Of a DNA stretch of 64,000 nt, positions 1 through 11,933 are shown piece after piece. Source of the stretch: Phytophthora sp. 'mugwort' (Eukaryota > Oomycota > Peronosporomycetes > Peronosporales > Peronosporaceae); the NCBI GenBank assembly GCA_033558025.1, contig JAUCEF010000017.1, positions 620,001-684,000 of the forward strand, given 5' to 3'. The notes under the pieces are model-generated. The model was not told the DNA's origin. It saw only the letters and a program-made list of their open reading frames with translations, and did not search any database. Both the position numbers and the translations under genes were made by a program. Position 1 is the first letter of the stretch. Every line of letters starts with the position of its first letter.

Positions 1-2686
1 TGGAAGATGCCGCCGGTAAGCAGTAAGTTCCGCGGTGTGAAGTGGACGCGGTACATGGGCGTCTGCTTGGAGCGCAGCGTCTTGAGGAGAAAGCGTGAGG
101 ATGGCAGCTCCTGCACTGCTCCCGGCCGTACCATCGGCACGGGCTTAACAAACCGGCTTCGGCCAGGCAGTTGGGTGCCATTCACCGTGTCTGCGTCTGA
201 TGAACTCACATTCAAGTCTTCCATTGCCCCCGACAGAGCTGAATAAGTCGTAGGCTTCTCCGTAAGCGCCTTCATGTCCCAGAGACGCACCGTCGAGTCC
301 ATGCCACCACTTGCTAGAATCGTGCTCTCCTGGCTGAAGTCCAACGACGTAACCATGGCCTTGTGACCCATGAGGGTTTCCAGACGTTTGCCGGCCTGCA
401 GGTCCCAAATATTGATGTACTGGTCCTCGCCTGAACTTGCGAGATATCGGCCGTTGCGCGAGAACGCAAGGCACTGCACTCCACGAAAGTGGCCCGTGAA
501 GACACGGACACACTTGCCGGACTGCACGTCCCAGAGTCGTACAGTCTTATCGCTTGAGCCCGTGGCCAGGTAGTTGTGATTTGGGTGAAACCGCACGCAA
601 TCCACGTCCGATAAATGGCCAGCGAAAATACGCAGAGGCGTCAGGTGATCCGTACTCCAGAGTCGAGCAGTCCGGTCCATTGAGCAGGTCGCAAAGTAGT
701 GCCCTAGCGGCGCGTAAGTAACATCCCAGACAGGAGCTCCCTGATGCGAGCGGTATACTACCAAATTGCTCTTCGCAGCCAGGCTCCACAGCCGCACCGT
801 CGAATCTGCTGATGCAGTGAGTGCAAACCGATTGTCTGGTGAAAAACTTGCACCATACACAGCGCTCGAGTGGCCTCGCAGCACGGCCATTTTCTCCTCG
901 TCCTCTGCATCGGTATAAGTTGGACCTGCATTGCCGTGATAGGCCGATCCTGTGGCTGTTCCTAGTGGTTGGTCATCGTTGCGCCATACACGAAACGAGG
1001 CATCTTCGCAGGCAGCGCCGACCATGGTCACATCATCGCTGAAGCACATGTTGTTAATATGTGTTGCTGAGTTCAACAGAGTAAAGCACAGCGCCGATGG
1101 CAGAGCACTGCGGCTCACTGGTGCACGGACCCGAATGTCCTCGAGAATATGCTCCTTCATGTTGGAGGGTACGCGCAGCACAAGTTTTTCCATCACCTCG
1201 GCATTAAAAGCATTCTTCCGGTCTGGCAGCGGGCCAGTCTCGTCCAATAACTCCTTCTTTTTGCCTATCGTGCCGTCAGTTGACAGCTTTACACGTTTGT
1301 GCTTACGAAGTGCATCTGTAGACGCTGTAGATGCCTTACCTTTATCTTTTGAGCCATCTGCCTTTTTGTCCCCATCAATTACTCCAGCCTCACCACCAGC
1401 GCCACTGCCCGCTGCTCCGTTGGCAGTCGCATCACCTTCTTTTCCCGCTTCTCCTTCCTCCGCGGAGGGATCATGTACCTTACGTTCGGGAAAAACTCCC
1501 CAGTTAACAGGAATAGCGTTAAGATCGTGCACCGTGTGGCATTTGCTCCCAGAAGCCACCGATCCACCAGCAGCACGCACCATGTAGTCTACATCATAGG
1601 GACCCGTTGCCAATGGCATTGCGATTTCGCTTTCGCTTGGATGGTCTGACGCAGCAAACGCCTGTGCAAGTTCGTCTGAAGTCTTGAATCCGCTAGCTGC
1701 ATCGTCTTTCGGCTCCAAATTATTCAGTACTTCGCCTGGTGTGGGCGCATCCTGAAGCTGCTGAATCTGAATACCCGGTTCGTTTGACGTCACGACGAGG
1801 TTAACCCGTTCGTTGACAATTGCCAGTAACAGGAAAAGCCGCTCTTGGCTCAAAAATGTGTTGAGCAGCTCAAACGATAACAAACTCATCTCCACGTTGA
1901 ACTTGCTGTGCAGCACCTCACGCACATACTCGTTCTCGCGCAAATGCTGGGGCGAAAAGACGAGACTAAGCGTGCGCAGCTCCTCCAAGTGCAGTCTCGT
2001 GTGGTCAGCAGCATACCGATGGAAGAAACTCCTGCCGGCTTCCACAAAACCCTTCGACAGCAGCTCCAAGAAGCAGTGTACGAAGATCGGGAAAGCCACA
2101 GCATGCAGCTCGCTGCGGTACATGTCCAACGAGTTACAGATCCAGTCCAGCAGCTTCCCGTACGTCTCATCATAAGCTTCCGGATCGCCGCCCGTGAGTC
2201 CGTAGAACAACTGCAGCGCCACAAAACACATTAACCAACCTGTCAGCAACTAAAAATCCACGATATTTCGTCTCCAAGAAGGCTAGAGACGTCATTCTTT
2301 GGCAGCACGTAGCTACAAACTCAACTACATTCGTTGCAACTACCACCACAATCATAGCGATTGCTGTTGCAACGCACCAAGTGGTTCGCCGTGCAGGCCT
2401 CCGTGGTCAAACCCAACTGCCGCGCATACTTGTCGATACTGACATCCTCTATCCGATCGCCTAGCAATCGCCGCCGCTCCTCCTCTGTGGCCCGCGGCTG
2501 CTGCGCCTCTCCCTTGAAGACGCGATAACCCCGCGTCTGCAGATACTGGAGCAGCAGCTCGTCCATGACGGAGGTGTTGACGTCATTTTTCGCAGGGATC
2601 TCTAGCGACCGCAAAGCTGCGACGGCGTGCGCTCGACCGGGAGACGCAGATACCCCGTGGCCCCCGTGTGAAGCAAACGACGACAT
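1..2686 (-). CDS. TAF5: TFIID subunit TAF5 (partial, C-terminus beyond window)
   Basis: TAF5 is a scaffold subunit of the general transcription factor TFIID and acts in the nucleus. Reading leftwards from the ATG at 2686, exon 1 (2686-2378, 103 codons) holds a LisH-like segment (MDELLLQYLQTRGYRV). An intron with donor gtgcgt and acceptor ctgcag is inferred at 2377-2211 (167 nt). Exon 2 (2210 to the window edge) then begins LFYGLTGG and gives the conserved TAF5 N-terminal alpha-helical domain (IFVHCFLELLSKG), an acidic, low-complexity linker, and at least five WD40 repeats ending in typical dipeptides (STVRLWS, RTARLWS, KTVRLWD, YINIWD, STVRLWD). The frame is open to base 1, so the last residues lie outside the window. 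It is divergent from the receptor gene that starts 139 bp to the right, so the two probably share a promoter region. The family call is secure; the intron position is inferred. Confidence 0.93.
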
Positions 2687-2824
2687 CACGTAGCTCCCCC
2701 CTTCCCACCGCTACGCAAAAGACAGACTGATCGCCCCCCTTCACACAAAAGGAGCAGTCATTGAAGCACTGATCGTGTGTACCACGTCGTTACGTGGTAC
2801 ACATACTTCCGATTGCTGAAAAGC

Positions 2825-4049
2825 ATGCAGGAGGTACAGGAGGCGCTGCTGCTGGCAGCTGCGTTCGTGTCCTGCGCAGGCTGCGGTTTCCTGCTGGCGA
2901 CGTGGAGAGACGTGGAGGCGCCAAACTATATCAGCCGCCGCATCGTTACATCGCTGGGGATTGCGGGGCTCGTCACTGCTGTTGCCTTTGGCATGTGCGT
3001 CACACCCTGCTCACCTTCTGAGTCCGATGGGTTTGTTGCACTAACGACGCAGTGCAATGCGGTGTGAAATAACTGGCAGGTCGCTGGTAGTGAACGGTCT
3101 CGGGCAAAATTATCGACAGCACGAGGGACTGTGCTACGTTCAAGCGCTTACGCTGCAGTACTTCTACCTGGCGTCATATCTGTGGACGGCCTGCTTCGCC
3201 TTCCATCTCTACCAGATCATAGTCAAGCGGTGCGTCGCTTACTACGGTTTGTCTTCAGATTGAAAGTGTTATTAAAATTGACGATGCATGTGTGTGATAT
3301 TGTCCAGAAATGAATACCCGGAAGAGTTCTTGTGGGTGTATCGTGGTGTTGGGTGGGGGCTCCCTGGCTTGATTCTGGTGTATTTGGTGCTTCGCCAATT
3401 GACGGGGCACCTCGGAGTCGGTGGGGCTGACCGCAGGTGGTGTTGGATCGCGGTACATACGACACATGAAGAGGCAGGGGAAGACCCACTTCTCTGGCGA
3501 CGCGAAGGTGCGATGCAACAGCTTGTGCTGTTCTACGCTCCTGTCCTCTGTGTATTTGTCTTCAACGTCACCGTCTACCACATCATTCTCAAGTTCCTGT
3601 ACATGGACCCTATGGCTCCACGCTTCCGAGACAAGGTAAAACTTTACCTGGGAATTTTCTTTCTGTGCTCGATATGGGGGGTAATTAATCGGCTGGTACA
3701 ATTCTTCCGGGCTGACCACACTCCAAACTGGTTTCTGGGTGTGATGGAAAGCATCTGCGACCCACTGCAACCGTTATTGAACGTCGTGGCGTATGGCACG
3801 AACAAGCAATCGTTGGAAGCATATAAGGAGCGGTTTTGCCCGGGATGGATCTATTCCTCGCTGTCATCTTCCGACGAAGAAGAGTCTTCAGGCATCGATG
3901 ACTCGCCATTGTTACCCCACGTTGTCGGTATTGGAGCAGAAGACCCCCCGTCGGATCCTCTTGACCGTGAATTCGGTCACTATTTCGATCAGCGCGCGCC
4001 TCGCAGTAAATCATTTCGCCAACTGCGAACAAGGAGTGTCAGTCGATAA
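2825..4049 (+). CDS. G-protein-coupled receptor, cAMP-receptor-like (7TM)
   Basis: This is a predicted seven-helix plasma-membrane receptor of the cAMP-receptor/secretin-like superfamily. Three exons join in frame into 362 residues: 2825-3061, 3120-3229 and 3308-4049. Introns are 58 and 78 nt with gtgtga/gtgcgt donors and cag acceptors. The first helix is LLLAAAFVSCAGCGFLLA. Exon 2 supplies the conserved CYVQALTLQYFYLASYLWT block, typical of helix 3. GADRRWCWI marks extracellular loop 2, and NRLVQFF and PLLNVVAYG fall in helices 6 and 7. The C-terminal tail is rich in Ser and acidic residues, as in receptors regulated by phosphorylation. Oomycetes also have GPCRs fused to phosphatidylinositol-phosphate kinases; no kinase domain follows here, so this is a plain receptor. 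The ligand cannot be predicted. The start is the first ATG in frame with helix 1. Confidence 0.85.
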
Positions 4050-4317
4050 ACTCTTTTACTGTCTATCCGCACAATATTAGCAGAGGTGATAACAGCATTT
4101 CGCTATGGTTCCTGACACATCACACGACATCCTCCAGAGGCCAAAGCGCCCGCTTTCAGACACAGCAAAACTAGTAGCATTCGAATGCTAGCTTAATTAT
4201 ACGCAGTAGTTAACCCCTTCCGACCAACTGTCTTACTTTGGTTCTTCAACGCATCACTGGCTCGCCCGCCTAACTGGGCAACTTATTCCCATTGAAGCTT
4301 GGTGCACTTCCTCGAGC

Positions 4318-5420
4318 TTAGAATAGCGAGGGCGAGCCTGCAGCACCCGCCGATCGGGGCTGCGAGCCGTGTGCAGACTTGACCTTGAGGTAGTAGTCCT
4401 GTTCATCATCACCCACAATAGTTAGCTCTCGTGTCACATTACAAGTTTCAGTACACATCATACGCCACGTACCCAGATATATTTCCTCTTGTTGGCGTCC
4501 TGCAGGAGCTTGGCGATCTCCGGCACGAGCTCCAGCGTCTGCTCGGCCGTGAACTTGCTCTCCAGGTACGTGACGAACTGGGCGTCGGTGCAGCGGTTCT
4601 GACCGTAGTCCTTGCAGCTGGTTTTAAACTCGTCCACACCGGCAGGGCCCGAGATGCTGTCAATCAGTCGCAGCACGCGGTCGTACACGACTTGCACGTC
4701 CGGGCCGACAGCAGCAGCAGGCATGCGATCCGTGAAGGGTGACATGAGCTTCTGCTTAAGGTTCTGCACGCCGCCCGATGACGGGATGCTCACCACGCGC
4801 TGCAGCGCGTCGTACAGCTGCGAGGCGGCCGCAGGCTGATCCACAGCGCCGGTCAGGATTTCCGTGGGGGTGATCTCGCGGCCGTAAAATTTCTTGTTAA
4901 TATCGGATCTAGCCATGATGCCCGATCCCTGCAAGCCCACGCCGCCGAAGAGGCCCTTGCTATGGCTGTACGTGTAGTTGGGGGCGACGCCTGAGGCGCT
5001 GAAATTGGCGTTGGCGCCGGCTGCGCGGCCGTAGGGACCCGCGGCGAATTCAAGGTTGGCGCCGGCTGAGAGCTGGCCCTTCTGCATAAAGCTCTTGACG
5101 GCCGTGTCCGAGTTAAGGATTATCAAGAACTCGATCACCTGTGCACCCATCTCAGCGCCAAAGCCCATGCCTGCCGTGCCGATTGCGCTGGGTGCTGACC
5201 AGCGGCCGTCGGGAAGCTTGGAGATGACTACGCCCGTGCCCACCTTGCCTGTCCAGATGAAGCCAGCCTTGACGACCGTGAGGAAGGCAAGGCCCTTGGC
5301 CTCGTGGATGAGGTCGATCGGGATGCGCTTATCCTGGTCCAGCGTCGGATTAAACAAGTGCTCTAGCGTCTGCTCCGCCGCGCGGATGGCGCCCTCCATG
5401 GTCGTGATTTGGTCCGTCAT
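4318..5420 (-). CDS. SYLF-domain (Ysc84/SH3YL1-type) lipid-binding protein
   Basis: SYLF domains bind phosphoinositides and often act at membranes together with actin. The frame contains the hallmark order IPIDLIHEAKGLAFLTVVK, then GKVGTGVVISKLPDGRWSAPSA, IGTAGMGFGAEMGAQVIEF and NFSASGVAPNYTYSHSKGLFGG, covering about residues 30-200. The rest is a less conserved tail. I place the start at the ATG at 5420 (MTDQITTMEG); an upstream non-ATG extension, or a small upstream exon ending near 5430, cannot be excluded. The continuous frame runs into a stop just after KRKYIW. A 47-nt intron (4472-4426, gtacgt...ag) restores a coding tail ending SAGAAGSPSLF at 4318, giving 351 residues in total. The family call is strong; the last exon is inferred from splice signals and coding character. 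Confidence 0.82.
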
Positions 5421-5741
5421 ATTCGTAACTCTGTGAAAGAGATCCGAGCCTCGTGCCGCTGTTTCTGTTGTGCCCAAAGACAGAAGAAGGCCTGAGGTGA
5501 GAGTCTAACGTTGTGTGGATTTTGTGTGTCTCATTTTCTGAAAAATAACCTCAACTGGAGAGACTCTGATTGGCCGAAATAGCATCATATTGGTCTAATC
5601 ATTTAGTAAATGGGCGCATGGTGCGATATGGCAATCCGTGGGTGTCTTGTTCTTGCTGTTGACGCCTCAAGCCCCGGACACCTTAAGATAGTAGTAAACG
5701 CTTCTCGAACCCTGATATGTGTATAATATACGCTTAGCTGA

Positions 5742-7273
5742 TTAGATTCGCATCCGCGCAAGGTAGTCGCCTAAAGTCGGGGTGTTCGTCACCTCCAGCA
5801 TGGCCTGGCCCAGTTGCTCGTAGTCCTTGCGCTCGTTGTACATCTGCGCGCTAACGCGCACATACAACTGGTGCTGGAACGGCACTACGCGCACCACGAT
5901 GCGGTACTGATCGTCCAGGAAGTCCATGATAGCGTCACACAGCGGCAGCGCCTCGTCGTGCGAGAGCGGAGTGCCGTCCGAGTTCTTCGGCCATTCCACG
6001 GGAATACGCACATTACATACGAATGGCGCGCGCTGCCACGCCGGGAGCAAGATGTTTGTCTTCCACGTCGTTGCAAGGTACTCGCCGGCCCAGTCGATCA
6101 GTGACTTGTTGTGCACATACACGCGGCTCACGCCCACGCTCTCATAAAAGTCCAGCGACGCCACGATCGTGAGGAAATTGGCTTCGTCTCGCGTGCCCTG
6201 GATCGCGAACTCTTCTACAAATCCTTGTCCGTATGCTAGCGACGTCACAACGGGGCGGACGGTGTTCTGGTACGCCTTGCTCACGTGCAGGAACGAGCAC
6301 GACTTGCAGCCAAACAGCCACTTGTACGCCGTGCCCACGTAGAAGTCAGCGCCCAGTTCGTTGAGGTTAAGTGGCAGCTGGCCCGGTGCGCTGGCACCAT
6401 CTACTAGTACAGGAATATTCCGCGCATGAAAAATCGGGATAAGCTTCTCCAGCGGCAGCACAAAACCTGTTGTGCTAGCAATGTGGTCCAGCACAGCCAG
6501 CCGCGTATTGGGCGTGATCGCATCCACTACTTGCTGAACTAATGTGTCGTAGCTCTCGATGGGCAGCACGACGTCCACCACCTTGAGCTCGACAAACTCC
6601 TGCGTACAGTAACAAAGATGGCGCAGCGTGTTGAGTACGGCCGAGTCTGTAGAACGAGGAACAGCAAAGAAACAACGATACAAAGTCAGCTTTCAGGCAA
6701 ATGCAGCACATATACAATGCGCAGGCAGGACGTACACGTCAGGTTGAGACACAGCACTTCGTCGTCATTCTGCAAGTCCAGCGACTGCAGCACAGCGTTC
6801 ATGCCCGTCGTGGCATTGGTCACGAAAACAAGGTCCTCTGCGTCTGCGTGGATGAAGCGCGCGAGGTGCGACGCCGCTTGCCGCAGCATCACGGGCACCT
6901 CGCGGCGCATGAAACGGTCGGGGTTCATCTCCATCTTGTTGACAAAATGGGCCTGCGCCTGCATGACCGGCTTGGGAGCCACGCCGTACGCATTGTGATT
7001 GAGGAAGATGGTGTTGGGCTCAAGGTTAAATACATTGCGGCACTCGCGGCCTAGCACGAGGTTGCGCAGGTAGCAGCGGCTGTCCGGCCACAGCGTCGTC
7101 ATGCCTTCGGCGCTGTACTCCTCGGTCGTCGGTGGCATCTGCTGCTGTTGATACTGCACATCTTGTTGCGTGGTTCCTGCTGATGGCAGGGGCTTCGTGC
7201 CGGCTGCAGGCGTGCTGGTGTGCGTTGGCGCTGGGGCGGCCGACGGAGCGACAGGAGTCGACGCCATTTTCAT
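5742..7273 (-). CDS. PLP-dependent aminotransferase class V (isopenicillin-N-epimerase-like)
   Basis: This is a fold-type I PLP enzyme of the class V aminotransferase / cysteine-desulfurase superfamily. Exon 1 (7273-6736) begins at the ATG of MKMASTPV, with a low-complexity Ala/Pro/Thr/Gln N-terminus of about 60 residues. It then gives FNLEPNTIFLNHNAYG, the usual start of this family. An 89-nt intron (6735-6647, gtacgt...cag) restores the conserved NLTYSAVLNTLRH. Exon 2 (6646-5742) carries the PLP-binding Asp in PVLVDGASAPGQ and the Schiff-base Lys in VGTAYKWLFG near residue 290, then TRDEANFLTIVASLDF. Total length is 480 residues. The closest named relatives are isopenicillin N epimerase-like proteins of unknown substrate. 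An upstream in-frame extension to 7381 starts with a non-ATG codon and was not used. Confidence 0.88.
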
Positions 7274-8835
7274 CGGTCTAGCGCGTGTGTGGGCGGGGTC
7301 CGTATAGAGCTGAGGTGGTGGGGGAAATCCTCGGTGTGCGATGCGGAGCTGCGGTGCGTGGGGGTGGGAGTATGCGCCCAAGCAGCAGTCCTGCTAATGG
7401 ATGCAACTTCTTCGAGCGTCTGGAGCCTTTTCGCCTTGTAACGATTTTTTTGGTCGCTGAGACGGCAGGATGGGCGACGCGAAAAGTTAGTGAACTGGCT
7501 AATTCGTTTGATAAAAAGGAGATGCAGGATAATAAATAGGGGCAGGATAGTAATAGGGGAGACTGCGAAATTTAAAACAAGTGGCTGTGATACGCGCTGA
7601 TTTGATCGCACAGAGCGTAGCGTATCCATTCGGGGCCCACTTTGATGTCGATAAAGGCCCAAAACTCCTGCTCCAGACCCCGTTTTACGGGTTGATAACT
7701 AATGCACCGACTGGAATAGAAGAGCAGGAACTTGGCCTGCCCATACCCACGTGTAGAAAGCTTTATGCAAGCCGCAGACGACGCCGGCGCTGCGCGCTCT
7801 GATTGGCTTTGTGCCGTGACTTGACCCCTGCATTGAAAGCCATTGGCTGAGCGCAAAACATATCGGTAAGCAGGTCGGTTACGGTTTTTTTACGGCTTAC
7901 ATGTACATCGACCACGCACCGAAAGTCTGTCGACGAGCACCAATGAATATCGAATACGATATGGCTGAAAGGCAACTGGTGGCGAGTTCTGTATATGTTG
8001 GGAAAATGTAAAGGCGTGTAATGTATTTTAATAATATTAAAATACGAAGTAAATGACAGTAAAATAAATACATGTACATTTATTGTGAACGTAATATGAT
8101 ATGTCCTATTTTTTTGCAAATCGACCGCTTTATAGTCGATTTAGGCTCTATATATACGATGCAGCCCTTTTTATTATATATAAACAGAACGTCAGTCCGA
8201 TTTGTTGTATCCCAACCCCTGTTCATATATCACGTGTTGCCTCACGTGTTGCCGTCGATGTAGCGTCAAGTCGCTTTGAATGCCCATGGACATTCGAGGT
8301 CATCGCTATATATATAAAATCGCTATTATCATTAAACGAGGGATAACTATACGTATTACGATTGAAAAAGCTTAAAATGAATACGTATGCATCTCTCAAG
8401 TCTGTTAGGAATGAAAATGTCTTCATTTGGGGCGCAGTTTCTGAACTATTTGCTCATTCGAGACTCGATCCGCGCAAGGCTATTTTAATAGCGGAGCTAT
8501 AAAAGCTCGTGGTGTCCTATGCTTTGAATCTGCACAATGGACGTTTTACATCCAGAACTCAGATTTATTTCTTCTATTACCCTGTTTTAGTATGTTTTCA
8601 ACCTATCCAAAACGGCCTAACCGAGCTGGACATATTGGTCGGTTTTCACAATATAATAAAAGGTTTACTTGAAACACGAAGAGTTTCATCTTGATATGAA
8701 ATTACCCAAATTGATTTGAAATTACACAAATTAGATACTTGTATGTTTTTTTTTAATCATCATGATGTGCACAAAAAAACCAATTAGCGTAATAACGCAG
8801 GTAAAGATGAAGTCGTACCGCTGCCAGCCACCCAC
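7274..8835. other. Intergenic, AT-rich, no gene seen
   Basis: The first 100-200 bp presumably hold the promoter of the aminotransferase. From about 7,900 the sequence becomes strongly AT-rich, with many TATATA runs (for example 8148-8190 and 8300-8325). Open frames here are short and have no family resemblance. A run of T at 8745-8755 and paired near-repeats (gatttgaaattaca) near 8700-8725 lie close to the 3' end of the next gene. No RNA gene or complete transposon was recognised. Confidence 0.6.
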
Positions 8836-9993
8836 TCAGCAGTAGCCACCGCAGTAAGCGTCGTTGCCCGGGACGCGTGCCGGGCCAACTTTCACCTCAA
8901 TGGCACGCAGCAGGCCGTTCTTGCGGGCCGCCGCGGGTCCATCCTTCCAGATCAAGTGGTCGTAGGACGTGGCCGCCTCCAGGAAGAATAGGTGGTGCGT
9001 GCTTTTGGCGTCCGTGCCCAGCTGGCACGCAAAGACCGAGTTTTTGATACTGTTGAAGCCGAAGCCGATGACTTCCAGTATGTCGCCACCTTCCTTCACG
9101 CGCACCAGGCCACCGCCGGTCTGGTACAATCCAGCTTGCACAATGCTGACCCAGACGCAGCCCTCCGCATCCAGGCAGATGCCGTCCACGGGCGAGCCGA
9201 CGTCAGCCCATAGGCGGCCGTTCGACAGCCTGCCGTCTTCGCCGATGTCATACGCTGTCAGTCTCCCCTCGAAAGTCTCCCCAGCAATAAGCGTTTTGCC
9301 GTCGGGGGTGATCACCATTCCGTTCGGGAACACCAAACCCGTTGCCTCCACGCGAAAGGCACCGTCCATGCCGACGCTGACGATGGCGGAACTCGCGATT
9401 GACGTGAAATCTGTGTGGTGGAAGCCAAAGCTGCCGAGGTACGCGCGCCCAGAAGTGGAAACCACCATGTCGTTGGCACGAACCTGCGTCACGTCCTTCA
9501 CGTCCGCGTACAGCTTGGTAGTATTGGCCACCTCGTCGTGAACGAGAACCTGCCGCTTGTTCATTGACGAAATCAGCAAGCGGCCATCGGGGAGCCACCC
9601 CAAGCCAGAAAGCATGTCTTCTGGGTCATCGTACACAAGTGTCCGCTTGCCCGTCGCCAGCGAGTATTTGATGACCTTCTTGTCGTGCATATCTGTAAAG
9701 TAGACTTCCCCAGTTGGAATTCGGAAGCGCGGACCTTCTCCATAGACAATGTCGTCTAGGAGTGTTCGCGCTTGTGGGGCGTGTGGGTCTTCCGCCCAGA
9801 ATTTGCGTCCGAGCCAGTAACCTAAGAACCGGAACGGAAAGACCAGCATGCGGACGTTCGGAAACACCCTCGGGAAGAGCTCCTGCTGCTGTGCAGACTT
9901 CTTTACATCGGGGATCGGCTCGCTCACTGGGCCATGCTCCCGTTCCGGCTGAGTCGCTGCGGTTGTCGACATTTTGGCGTGTGTGAACGGCAT
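8836..9993 (-). CDS. SMP-30/gluconolactonase, strictosidine-synthase-like (APMAP-type) protein
   Basis: This is a six-bladed beta-propeller of the SMP-30/strictosidine-synthase-like family, related to adipocyte plasma-membrane-associated protein; family members include lactonases and esterases. Single exon, 385 residues from the ATG at 9993; a second ATG at 9972 (MSTTAATQ) is equally possible. About residues 50-65 (LVFPFRFLGYWLGRKFW) form a hydrophobic stretch that may anchor it near a membrane. Propeller signatures follow: GEGPRFRIPTGEVYFTDMHD, GLGWLPDGRLLISSM, RANDMVVSTSGRAYLGSFGF, FPNGMVITPDGKTLIAGETF and SPVDGICLDAEGCVWVS. These contain the acidic and Asn residues that bind the catalytic divalent metal in the family. 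The enzymatic substrate is unknown. No intron is needed and the gene appears intact. Confidence 0.87.
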   Translation of the reverse strand: MPFTHAKMSTTAATQPEREHGPVSEPIPDVKKSAQQQELFPRVFPNVRMLVFPFRFLGYWLGRKFWAEDPHAPQARTLLDDIVYGEGPRFRIPTGEVYFTDMHDKKVIKYSLATGKRTLVYDDPEDMLSGLGWLPDGRLLISSMNKRQVLVHDEVANTTKLYADVKDVTQVRANDMVVSTSGRAYLGSFGFHHTDFTSIASSAIVSVGMDGAFRVEATGLVFPNGMVITPDGKTLIAGETFEGRLTAYDIGEDGRLSNGRLWADVGSPVDGICLDAEGCVWVSIVQAGLYQTGGGLVRVKEGGDILEVIGFGFNSIKNSVFACQLGTDAKSTHHLFFLEAATSYDHLIWKDGPAAARKNGLLRAIEVKVGPARVPGNDAYCGGYC

Positions 9994-10468
9994 CGCCCTG
10001 TCCTAAGCGAAGTTTTGTCCTAAGTGAATCTTAATTACGACCAATCACAGCGCCCTATTCGATACAGATGGATAAAACTAAAATACCATCTCAAAGGAGC
10101 TGAATCATCGGCTGTGCTGCGCCACAATGCGATTATTGGAGGCCTTTAGAAAACAGCGCAGTCACGAGCCCGTAGCAATTTATGGTCGAAGATGCGATCA
10201 CCTAACCGCAGATTTGTTTCTGCATTTGCGAGCGGCCAGCATGGCAAAGTACCAAATAAATCACACAAAACTATGGATAACTACCGGTGATTGAAGCAAA
10301 TGGTTGACTCGGGCACTTTCAATGACGGGGATGGACATGAAGGCGGTGGTCGCAGCAAGATAGGCTGCGCGGCGGCATCGACGCAGGATGCTGCTTCTAC
10401 TCAGAAGCAGTATCAAAGAAAGAAACTACTTCACTGTAGCTAGTCTATATGATCCCTCTTGACTCGGC
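9994..10468. other. Intergenic gap between host gene and Harbinger relic
   Basis: This stretch separates the SMP-30-like gene from the transposon-rich block. The first part is presumably its promoter. I see no supported ORF and no clear terminal inverted repeat for the Harbinger relic that follows. Confidence 0.5.
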
Positions 10469-11440
10469 ATGGCAGCGACTCTACGACAAAGGCATTTCAG
10501 GCAGCATTTAACCCTGCCAGTGGCCTCGTTCGAGGTGCTTCTGGCTGAATTTGCCAAGTTCTACAAGCTTAAGTGGCGACTCGGACAGCGCGGTCGCCTT
10601 CCAAAAACTGCGTTTCCTGCATGCTGTTCTCGGTTACGTACTACATTTCTACACGGCAGCGATAGAGCTGAAGACGCTGTGTGAAATATTCGGCGTCCCG
10701 CCGTCAACTATGTCCAACGTTCTTGCTCATGCTGAATTGCTCTAGAGAAAGCTTTAAACGGCCTTCCGGATGCGGCTATTCGCTACCCTACGAAGGAGAT
10801 ACAAGTGGCGTGGGCAACCACTGTGCGGGTGCGTGAGCCTTTAGTAGACGGAGTCTGGGGTTGTCAATGGGAAGAACTATCGCGTCAAAGAGCCGTCGGA
10901 CATTGACTTGCAAAATGCACACTACAATTGTAGACCTCATTCTTGTGCTATGGTTCCTTCAGAATGACTCACGTATAGTCCTGTATGCTAAGGTTGGCTA
11001 TATTCGGTTATTGTGACGGGTACACTATGCTACGGCTGTGACGGCACGATTCTGTTGGCGAAGCAAAACTGCCTCGGTTCGTTGAATGACGGGGAGATGA
11101 GCTTCGCCCTGCAAGATAAGCTAGCGAGCTCACGCATTACCGTGTCGGGCACTGGTGCTGCCGCCAACACAGCGTTTCCAGTATCCAAGGGAATGCGAGG
11201 GCGCATTGTAACACCACTAAAGGAAGGCGATCTAGAGCGCGCTCAGGTGAAGTGTCGGCTGGGAATGCTCGTCACGAGCAATGCAACTACGTCGCTTCGA
11301 CAGGCTGTGAAGTGGGGCATGGGTAGTACTCCACAGTGCTATCGACAACCTCAGTTACCAGTGCCCTTAGATCCTGTTAAGCGAGGCAGACACATTAACA
11401 ACATTTACCGCCTTTAGAACTTGGGTTCGTCACACGGGGA
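10469..11440 (+). pseudogene. PIF/Harbinger transposase, decayed copy 1
   Basis: These are remnants of a DDE transposase of the PIF/Harbinger superfamily. The pieces lie in different frames. An N-terminal helical region reads KLRFLHAVLGYVLHFY, followed by IFGVPPSTMSNVLAHAE. A separate stretch reads NGKNYRVKEP. The C-terminal catalytic part (11013-11417) contains KQNCLGSLNDGEMSFALQDK, AFPVSKGMRGRIVTPLKEGD and SLRQAVKWGMGS, which match the DDE_Tnp_4 domain with its characteristic (S/W)NDG and (D/N)xAFP blocks. Several stops and frameshifts interrupt it. The partner DNA-binding ORF lies on the opposite strand downstream and is itself split by a Copia element, so this is one Harbinger element spanning roughly 10.4-17.9 kb with a nested insertion. 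Confidence 0.75.
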
Positions 11441-11516
11441 TCAGCCAGAATAGATCGGCCTTTATCTTGTTCTGCATACAGTTAGTCTTGCTTCTTAGAA
11501 TGCCCAGCCAGTAGCG

Positions 11517-11928
11517 TTAAAAACGCTCCTCGCGCAGCCTCTCACACTCTTCGCGGAGCTCGTCACGATGTAGCTGTCGCTCCTCACGCTCCTCACGCTT
11601 CTCGCCGTCTAGGCGGCGCTGAGCATCGCGTTCTCGGCGATACTGCATCTCTCTGGCAGCCGCGCGCTCTTCCGTAGCAAAAAGAGCCGTGCACCAGTCT
11701 GCTTTGCTCTCCGACTTGAGGTTGTCAATCAGGCGATCGACCCTTCGTCTTTTTCGGACAGGCTCGGACAGCAGCTCAGTAGTACCCGATTGGATCTGCA
11801 TGCCAAGCCGCTCCAGGTTTTGCTGCTGTCTGTCCGGTGAGGTTGATACCCGCCAGAGATGTAGATGGATTCGTTGAAGCCTGTCAATATCAGATTAAAC
11901 TTGAGTTTAGTATGCATCCACCGAAATG
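11517..11928 (-). pseudogene. Harbinger ORF2 (Myb/SANT-like partner), 3' part
   Basis: This is the C-terminal half of the second Harbinger protein, which in the family is a DNA-binding partner of the transposase. The open piece 11801-11517 encodes a linker with a nuclear-localisation-like cluster (PVRKRRRVDRL), then a long charged Arg/Glu-rich coiled coil (EEREERQLHRDELREE). That is the typical end of ORF2 proteins in oomycete Harbingers. The reading frame is broken just upstream by the Copia insertion at 11,934; its N-terminal half resumes on the far side at 17,337-17,830. Confidence 0.6.
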
Positions 11929-11933
11929 ATATC

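Noticed and set aside
952..1587. Plus-strand 211-codon ORF opposite TAF5
   Set aside because: It is a shadow of the minus-strand TAF5 coding frame, which has WD40 and N-terminal domain motifs.
8969..9541. Plus-strand 190-codon ORF opposite the SMP-30-like gene
   Set aside because: Mirror frame of a well-supported gene with no family resemblance.
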